Shown here one piece after another: positions 1-5,041 of a stretch of 6,369 nucleotides of DNA. Within the stretch, counting starts at the first letter, position 1. The number at the start of each line of letters is the position of its first letter. The notes below the pieces were generated by a model, which saw only the letters and a program-made list of their open reading frames with translations, was not told the origin of the DNA and ran no database searches. Source of the DNA: an uncultured candidate division Zixibacteria bacterium (GTDB taxonomy: Bacteria > Zixibacteria > MSB-5A5 > GN15 > PGXB01); the NCBI GenBank assembly GCA_937925655.1, contig CALAMC010000097.1, positions 1 to 6,369 of the forward strand. Reading direction: 5' to 3'. The position numbers and the translations under genes were made by a program.

Positions 1-71
1 ATAGGGAAATTGGGTTTTAACTGCCCGTCGACAAATTCTATTTTTGGGGCTTCACATAACTTAAGATATCG

Positions 72-83
72 CGGCCATGGCCG
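72..83. promoter_or_regulatory. 12-bp perfect palindrome, possible operator
   Basis: CGGCCATGGCCG is a perfect inverted repeat centred between 77 and 78. If two bases (71-72) are bulged out, the dyad widens to TATC..GGCC-AT-GGCC-GATA over 67-86. It lies about 100 nt upstream of the kinase start in an otherwise AT-rich leader, where a regulator site would be plausible. No T-run follows on either strand, so it does not look like an intrinsic terminator. A 12-bp palindrome can also arise by chance, and no regulator is recognised for it. Confidence 0.22.
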
Positions 84-170
84 ATAAAGTGTAAATAAGG
101 GCATCTTTGATTTGTCAGCTTGTTTAGACCTGATAATTAATAATTGAATGTGTATTTGGGGGAGTGAATT

Positions 171-176
171 GGGGAG
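171..176 (+). promoter_or_regulatory. Ribosome binding site deciding the kinase start
   Basis: GGGGAG ends four bases before the ATG at 181. The in-frame ATG at 148 is preceded only by AT-rich sequence (TAATTAATAATTG) with no Shine-Dalgarno match. An in-frame TTG at 169 has GGGGGAG (158-164) four bases upstream and is a weaker alternative. The 181 start is preferred. The choice changes only up to 11 N-terminal residues ahead of the first PAS domain. Confidence 0.6.
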
Positions 177-180
177 TAGT

Positions 181-3100
181 ATGAATGATATTCACAATAA
201 AACGACCCCTGATCCAAAATGGCAAATAGCCATGCAGCTTCAAGCCATGGTTGCCAATATTACTCTGCCGGCATGGTATTTGACCGGAGATATTGCCGGC
301 CCGCAGTTCAATAGGGCCTGGATGCAATTCACAGGCGTCGACCTTCAATCGGCCATCGACAACAACTGGCTAGACAAAATCCACCCCGATGACAGGGCCA
401 AATGCAGAGAATATTTCGCGGCTATCCATAACGCTCAGACACGCAAGCAAGTACACATCGAGTACCGCCTTTATCACCATTCAGGAGAATATCGGTGGGT
501 TCAGGAGCATATAACCAGTCATGAAGCCTCTGAAGGGTACTGTTTAGGATACATCGGCTTTATTTTTGATATCCAGAGCAGTAAAGATGTTGAGAAGGCT
601 TTGAAAGAGAATAAAAAAAGGTATGAAGATCTTTATAATAGCGCCCAAATAGGTCTTTATCGGCGAAGTGCGGATAGTGAGCAACTTCTGGAATGTAATG
701 AATTCATGGCCCGTATGTTCGAATATGACAATGTGGCGGATATGGTGGCGAATTTTAGAATCAGCGATTGTTATGCAAATCCTGAAGACTTGGTAAGAAA
801 TGCGGCTGAATTAAAGGAAAAAGGCGAGATAAAAAATTTCCGGGGCCCCTTTCATACTAAAATCGGGAATATAATTTGGATTGACGTATCTGCGAAACTT
901 CACCGCTCATCGGGGTATATCGAAGGGTATGCATTTGATATTACAAAGCTGGTGGAATCACAGCAAAGGGTTCTGCAGCTTTCAACTGCTCTTGAACAGA
1001 GCCCGGTTTCCATAGTCATAACCGATACCAAGGGTAATATTGAATTTGTTAATCCAAAATTTACTGAAATGACAGGATATGAACCGCTTGAAGTCATTGG
1101 CCAAAATCCGCGTATTTTGAAATCCGGTCACACTGCAACTGATGATTATAAGAAACTTTGGGATACTATTTTGAATGGGAAGACCTGGGTTGGAGAATTT
1201 CTTAACAGGAAGAAAAATGGGGGACTATTCTGGGAAAGCGCCAAGATTACTCCAATTATTGGAAATGACGGCAAAGTATCGCACTTCCTGGCAGTAAAGG
1301 AGGACATTACCGAACGCAAAGAGATGCAGAAATCCCTGGAACGACAGTTGAAATTTACCCAAACATTAATTGATTCAATTCCGACTCCGGTATTTTTCAA
1401 GGACAATAATCATCGATACATTGGCTGCAACGAGGCTTTCACCAGGATATTGGGAATCTCAAAAAATGATGTTATCGGGAAAACAGTATTAGAGATGAGG
1501 TCCGATACAAATCCTCAATTGCACCATCAAATTGATTGTGAATTACTAAGCAGGGGCGGCACACGGCAGTATGAAAGTTCAATTCTTGGTCAAGATGGTA
1601 GCCCGCGTACTCTCGTGAATTTCAAGGCCGCATTTAATGACGATTTGGGTAATATCGCGGGCATAATTGCAACCGTGGTGGACATTACCGAGCAAAGGGA
1701 TCTTGAAGTTGCCCTTAGAAACTCCAGGGATTTTCTGCAGAATATTATTGACGCCATAGGCGATCCGGTTTTTGTCAAAGATGAGCAATATCGCCATATC
1801 ATGGACAATAATGCTCTTTGTCGGTTGGTGGGGTGCAGCAAGGAGGAATTGTATGGCAATACCGATGAGAACTTATTTCCAAGCGAGCAGGCTAAAGTAT
1901 TTTTAAATCGGGATCAAAGAGTATTAGCAACCGGAGCGGAAGATATTAATGAAGAAAAAATAAGCGATAATTCCAATACAATTCGCACTATTATCACGAA
2001 GAAAAATTTATATACGGATCCTTCCGGTAATAGATACATAGTCGGCGTCATCCGTGACATTACAGATCTAAAAAATATTGAGAATGAACTGCGGGAAAGT
2101 GAACAGCGTTATCGGGCTCTGTTCAACAATTTGAGCGACGCTGTATTTGTATATCACACATTGCCTGATGGAACCCCGGACCGATTTATCGAGCTTAATG
2201 ATGTCGCCTGTCAAAGACTGGGATATTCTCGCGAGGAATTAATGGCATTGCCCGTGGAAGGCATATTAAGGTTTAATAATCTTGATGACGCGGCCGAATA
2301 TTTAGAAAGACTCAAATCCGACCGCCATATCATCATTGAAGGTAATCAAGTGACAAAGGACGGCCGCGATATTCCCGTGGAATATAGAGGCCATCGATTT
2401 GAGATAAACGGTGTCCCAACAGTGCTGGTGGTCTCTCACGACGTCACAAATCGCAGGAAGAGGGAAAACGAAGAGAAAAGAATGCTGGCATTGCAGCAGG
2501 GGTTGACCCATCTTTTGAAATCCCTATTGGAATTCTCGCCTTTGGATCAGAAACTTAAAATGATTACAGATTGTGTGGTTCAGCTTTTCAATGCGGATTT
2601 CTGCCGCATCTGGCTTATCCGGCCCGGCGACCTGTGTGATCAGGGTTGTACATATGGTCGTATCCAAGAGAACCAACACCTATGCGTATACCGTGGAAGC
2701 TGTCTGCATTTGATGTCAAGTTCGGGTCGGTATACCCATATCGACGGCGAGGGTCACCGTCGCATTCCATTTGGTTTTTATAAAATAGGTCTTATTGCCT
2801 CCGGTCAGGAATACAGGTTCCTGACTAACGATGTGACAAACGACCCCCGCGTTCACAATCATAAGTGGGCGAAGGACCTGGGTCTCGTCTCGTTTGCCGG
2901 ATATCAGCTTCGCGCTCCCGGTGGCGAGAAACTGGGGGTCATGGCCCTCTTTTCCAAACAGCCCATTTTGGCGGTTGAAGACGCAATGCTGGATGTGTTA
3001 AGCAATGCTGTCGCAATTGCCATCCAGCAGGCAAGAAATGATGATATTTTGAAGGAAAGAGAAGCCGTCTTGCGTGAAATAACGAATTCAGCACAGGATG

Positions 3101-4194
3101 CTATCTTGATGATGGATGCTGACGGGAAAGTCTCGTTCTGGAATTCAGCGGCGGAGAGAATTCTGGGTTACACCCGCAAAGAAGCCATGGGCAAAAATGT
3201 GCATGAACTGCTTGCCCCCGAACGATTCCTGCCCGCTCATCGCCAGGCTTTCCCTGAATTCCAGAAAACCGGACAAGGCGCAGCCGTTGGAAAAACCCTT
3301 GAACTTGTTGCTGTTCACAAGGATGGACATGAATTTCCGGTTGAACTTTCTTTGGCGGCTCTCCAGCTTAATGGACGATGGTGTGCAGTTGGTATTCTTC
3401 GCGATATAAGTGAACAACAGAGGAGTCGTCAGCGACTAATCCAGTCAGATAAACTGGCCGCAATTGGGACTCTCGCGGCCGGAGTAGCCCATGAAATCAA
3501 TAATCCCATCGGATATGTCAACTCCAATCTCAACACAATGGCCAAATACGTGGCAAAATTCAAGCAGTATTGCGGTAAAGGCGGTCCGGAGAGTCAGGAA
3601 GAAAAACAGGAGATTCACGAAATAATGAATGATTTCGAATCTGCCATCACGGAATCCATGGAGGGAATCACCCGCGTCAGGAAAATCGTGACTGACCTAA
3701 AGACTTTTTCCCGTGCTGACCGCCAGGAAAAAGAGCTTGCCGACATTAACGAAGGCATTGAAAGTACCCTGAACATAGTCTGGAATGAATTGAAATACAA
3801 ATGCCGGGTGGAAAAGGACTTGGGATCGCTACCCAAGTTATTCTGCATCCCCAATCAGATCAATCAGGTTATTATGAATATGCTGGTTAATGCCAGCCAG
3901 GCCATGAACAAAGAAGGTGGGCTGATAAATATAAAAACATGGTTCGACACGGGACAAATATTCATATCCATCAAGGATAATGGACAGGGCATACCCGAGC
4001 AGAATCTGAAAAGAATATTCGAGCCGTTTTTTACCAGTAAGGAAGTGGGAAAGGGCACGGGTCTGGGGTTAAGCTTGGCCTACGATATCGTGAAAAACCA
4101 TGATGGAAAAATCGAGGTCACCAGCGAAGTTGGCAAAGGCACGGAATTCATAATTTCATTTCCGGCGAAAGAGACCGATCATGTCAAATCATAA
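181..4194 (+). CDS. Soluble multi-PAS/GAF sensor histidine kinase
   Basis: A 1337-residue kinase that autophosphorylates on histidine and should donate phosphate to separate response regulators. Approximate domains: PAS1 24-132, PAS2 147-256, PAS3 271-380, PAS4 396-504, PAS5 520-630, PAS6 644-757, GAF 785-951, PAS7 964-1078, HisKA 1086-1178, HATPase_c to about 1330. Most PAS units end in the usual D-[IV]-[TS] motif (e.g. 375-377, 501-503, 626-628, 754-756). The phospho-acceptor is H1104 in VAHEINNP. The ATP site shows an N-box (N1233, N1237), G1 DNGQGIP (1266-1272), an F-box EPFFTS (1281-1286) and G2 GKGTGLGL (1290-1297), all intact. The GAF domain carries four spaced cysteines (819, 823, 835, 841). 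There is no signal peptide, transmembrane helix, HAMP or receiver domain, so it should be cytoplasmic and sense internal or diffusible cues. Its last 14 nt overlap the next gene, a receiver protein and likely partner. The ligands are unknown. An ATG at 148 is a less likely start. Confidence 0.97.
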   Translation: MNDIHNKTTPDPKWQIAMQLQAMVANITLPAWYLTGDIAGPQFNRAWMQFTGVDLQSAIDNNWLDKIHPDDRAKCREYFAAIHNAQTRKQVHIEYRLYHHSGEYRWVQEHITSHEASEGYCLGYIGFIFDIQSSKDVEKALKENKKRYEDLYNSAQIGLYRRSADSEQLLECNEFMARMFEYDNVADMVANFRISDCYANPEDLVRNAAELKEKGEIKNFRGPFHTKIGNIIWIDVSAKLHRSSGYIEGYAFDITKLVESQQRVLQLSTALEQSPVSIVITDTKGNIEFVNPKFTEMTGYEPLEVIGQNPRILKSGHTATDDYKKLWDTILNGKTWVGEFLNRKKNGGLFWESAKITPIIGNDGKVSHFLAVKEDITERKEMQKSLERQLKFTQTLIDSIPTPVFFKDNNHRYIGCNEAFTRILGISKNDVIGKTVLEMRSDTNPQLHHQIDCELLSRGGTRQYESSILGQDGSPRTLVNFKAAFNDDLGNIAGIIATVVDITEQRDLEVALRNSRDFLQNIIDAIGDPVFVKDEQYRHIMDNNALCRLVGCSKEELYGNTDENLFPSEQAKVFLNRDQRVLATGAEDINEEKISDNSNTIRTIITKKNLYTDPSGNRYIVGVIRDITDLKNIENELRESEQRYRALFNNLSDAVFVYHTLPDGTPDRFIELNDVACQRLGYSREELMALPVEGILRFNNLDDAAEYLERLKSDRHIIIEGNQVTKDGRDIPVEYRGHRFEINGVPTVLVVSHDVTNRRKRENEEKRMLALQQGLTHLLKSLLEFSPLDQKLKMITDCVVQLFNADFCRIWLIRPGDLCDQGCTYGRIQENQHLCVYRGSCLHLMSSSGRYTHIDGEGHRRIPFGFYKIGLIASGQEYRFLTNDVTNDPRVHNHKWAKDLGLVSFAGYQLRAPGGEKLGVMALFSKQPILAVEDAMLDVLSNAVAIAIQQARNDDILKEREAVLREITNSAQDAILMMDADGKVSFWNSAAERILGYTRKEAMGKNVHELLAPERFLPAHRQAFPEFQKTGQGAAVGKTLELVAVHKDGHEFPVELSLAALQLNGRWCAVGILRDISEQQRSRQRLIQSDKLAAIGTLAAGVAHEINNPIGYVNSNLNTMAKYVAKFKQYCGKGGPESQEEKQEIHEIMNDFESAITESMEGITRVRKIVTDLKTFSRADRQEKELADINEGIESTLNIVWNELKYKCRVEKDLGSLPKLFCIPNQINQVIMNMLVNASQAMNKEGGLINIKTWFDTGQIFISIKDNGQGIPEQNLKRIFEPFFTSKEVGKGTGLGLSLAYDIVKNHDGKIEVTSEVGKGTEFIISFPAKETDHVKS

Positions 4195-5041
4195 TATACT
4201 TATTGTTGACGATGAGCCCAACATTTTGAAATCCCTAAGGCGACTTCTGATCGGAGAGGATTACAAGGTGTATATGGCGTCTTCCGGTGTCGAGGGTCTT
4301 ACAATGTGCGAAGAGCATGACATCCACCTGATCCTCTCCGATTACAGAATGCCGGAAATGAATGGCGTTGAGTTCCTCTCGCGGGTAAAGGAAAAATTCC
4401 CGACAATAACGAGGATTGTATTAAGCGGCTATGCCGATACGGTTTCCATTGTCGAAGCCATCAACGAAGGACAAATTTACAAATTCATGCCGAAACCATG
4501 GGATGACAGAGAATTGCTTCATACTATTAAGCAGGGTCTGGACAAGCATGACCTGATGGCGGAAAATGCCGCCCTGACCGATGAATTGTCGAAAAGGAAT
4601 GCGGAGCTTCAAGAACTGAATATTCAGCTCGAACACCTGGTCAAAGAAAGAACCCGGGAACTGGAAATGAACATTCATGCGCTTACGGCCGCCAGAAATG
4701 TCATCAATTTTCTTCCTATGGGAGTGCTCGGCATCGACAATGCCCAGACGCTTGTGTACATGAATAATGCCATGAGGGGCTACTTGTCAATAGAAGAATT
4801 CAGTTTGGGTTCTGATATTCATTCTGTACTTCCGGACCAGATTATGGATTCACTGACAAGAGCCATATCGACCAATTCGCAGGTCACCTGCGAGATATCG
4901 AATGACATCGGCGTTATTTGTTCTCCTCTTGAAAACGGTCAGGGGGCGGTGCTTATATTCCTTGATAAAAAGTTAATTTTGGCATTTCACGATCGATCGT
5001 TAGCAGTGCCGCTGTCGCGGGGAGATACTTATGGAAAATGA
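4181..5041 (+). CDS. Response regulator, receiver plus PAS-like domain, no output domain
   Basis: A 286-residue cytoplasmic response regulator. The receiver domain (about 4-120) has the acidic pair D10/D11, phospho-acceptor D54 in LSDYRMP, the switch hydroxyl S82 and the conserved K105 in KPWDD, so it should accept phosphate, most likely from the kinase encoded just upstream. A coiled-coil linker follows (about 122-168; LQELN and KERTRELE segments). Residues about 170-262 look like a divergent PAS domain (LPMGVLGIDNAQTLVYMNN at its start, a strand ending AVLIFLD). No GGDEF, EAL, HD-GYP, helix-turn-helix or kinase module is present. The receiver and linker closely resemble those of the next gene, suggesting duplication. 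ATG 4181 lies inside the kinase's last codons, with only a weak purine-rich stretch (GAAAGAGA, 4167-4174) upstream, so translational coupling is likely. Its 3' end overlaps the next gene by 11 nt. The PAS assignment is less certain than the receiver. Confidence 0.93.
   Translation: MSNHNILIVDDEPNILKSLRRLLIGEDYKVYMASSGVEGLTMCEEHDIHLILSDYRMPEMNGVEFLSRVKEKFPTITRIVLSGYADTVSIVEAINEGQIYKFMPKPWDDRELLHTIKQGLDKHDLMAENAALTDELSKRNAELQELNIQLEHLVKERTRELEMNIHALTAARNVINFLPMGVLGIDNAQTLVYMNNAMRGYLSIEEFSLGSDIHSVLPDQIMDSLTRAISTNSQVTCEISNDIGVICSPLENGQGAVLIFLDKKLILAFHDRSLAVPLSRGDTYGK
5019..5024 (+). promoter_or_regulatory. Ribosome binding site of the HD-GYP gene
   Basis: GGGGAG sits six bases ahead of the ATG at 5031, inside the last codons of the preceding regulator gene. 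It supports 5031 as the start and indicates that this gene can be initiated efficiently by itself, with the 11-nt overlap adding coupling. Confidence 0.7.

Larger units (their letters stand above)
1..180. other. Leader region upstream of the kinase gene
   Basis: No well-supported gene lies here. On the + strand, frame 1 is open from the left edge to a TAA at 85-87, but nothing in it is recognisable. On the - strand an ATG at 104-102 opens a frame that runs off the left edge (34 codons, starting MPLFTLYRPWPRY); it has no convincing ribosome site and could equally be chance. The stretch 105-146 is AT-rich and is the likeliest place for the operon promoter: TTGTCA (112-117) and GATAAT (132-137) resemble -35 and -10 boxes, but their 14-nt spacing is too short for a confident sigma-70 call. 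A 12-bp palindrome is listed separately. No tRNA, other RNA or intrinsic terminator is visible. Confidence 0.5.

Noticed and set aside
112..137. Sigma-70-like promoter TTGTCA / GATAAT
   Set aside because: The two boxes are only 14 nt apart, and alternative -10 choices give spacings of 16 with a poor match or 21. It is mentioned in the leader entry but not called as a promoter.
148..180. ATG at 148 as the kinase start
   Set aside because: It has no Shine-Dalgarno sequence, whereas the in-frame ATG at 181 is preceded by GGGGAG. The extra 11 residues add nothing recognisable.
3116..3409. 97-codon open frame on the + strand inside the kinase
   Set aside because: It is out of frame with the PAS7 region of the kinase, which is clearly coding, and its translation shows no recognisable domain.
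4989..5000. Perfect 12-bp palindrome ACGATCGATCGT near the end of the REC-PAS gene
   Set aside because: It lies in coding sequence and is built from a simple GATC repeat. It has no T-run, and no partner copy was noticed elsewhere in the window.
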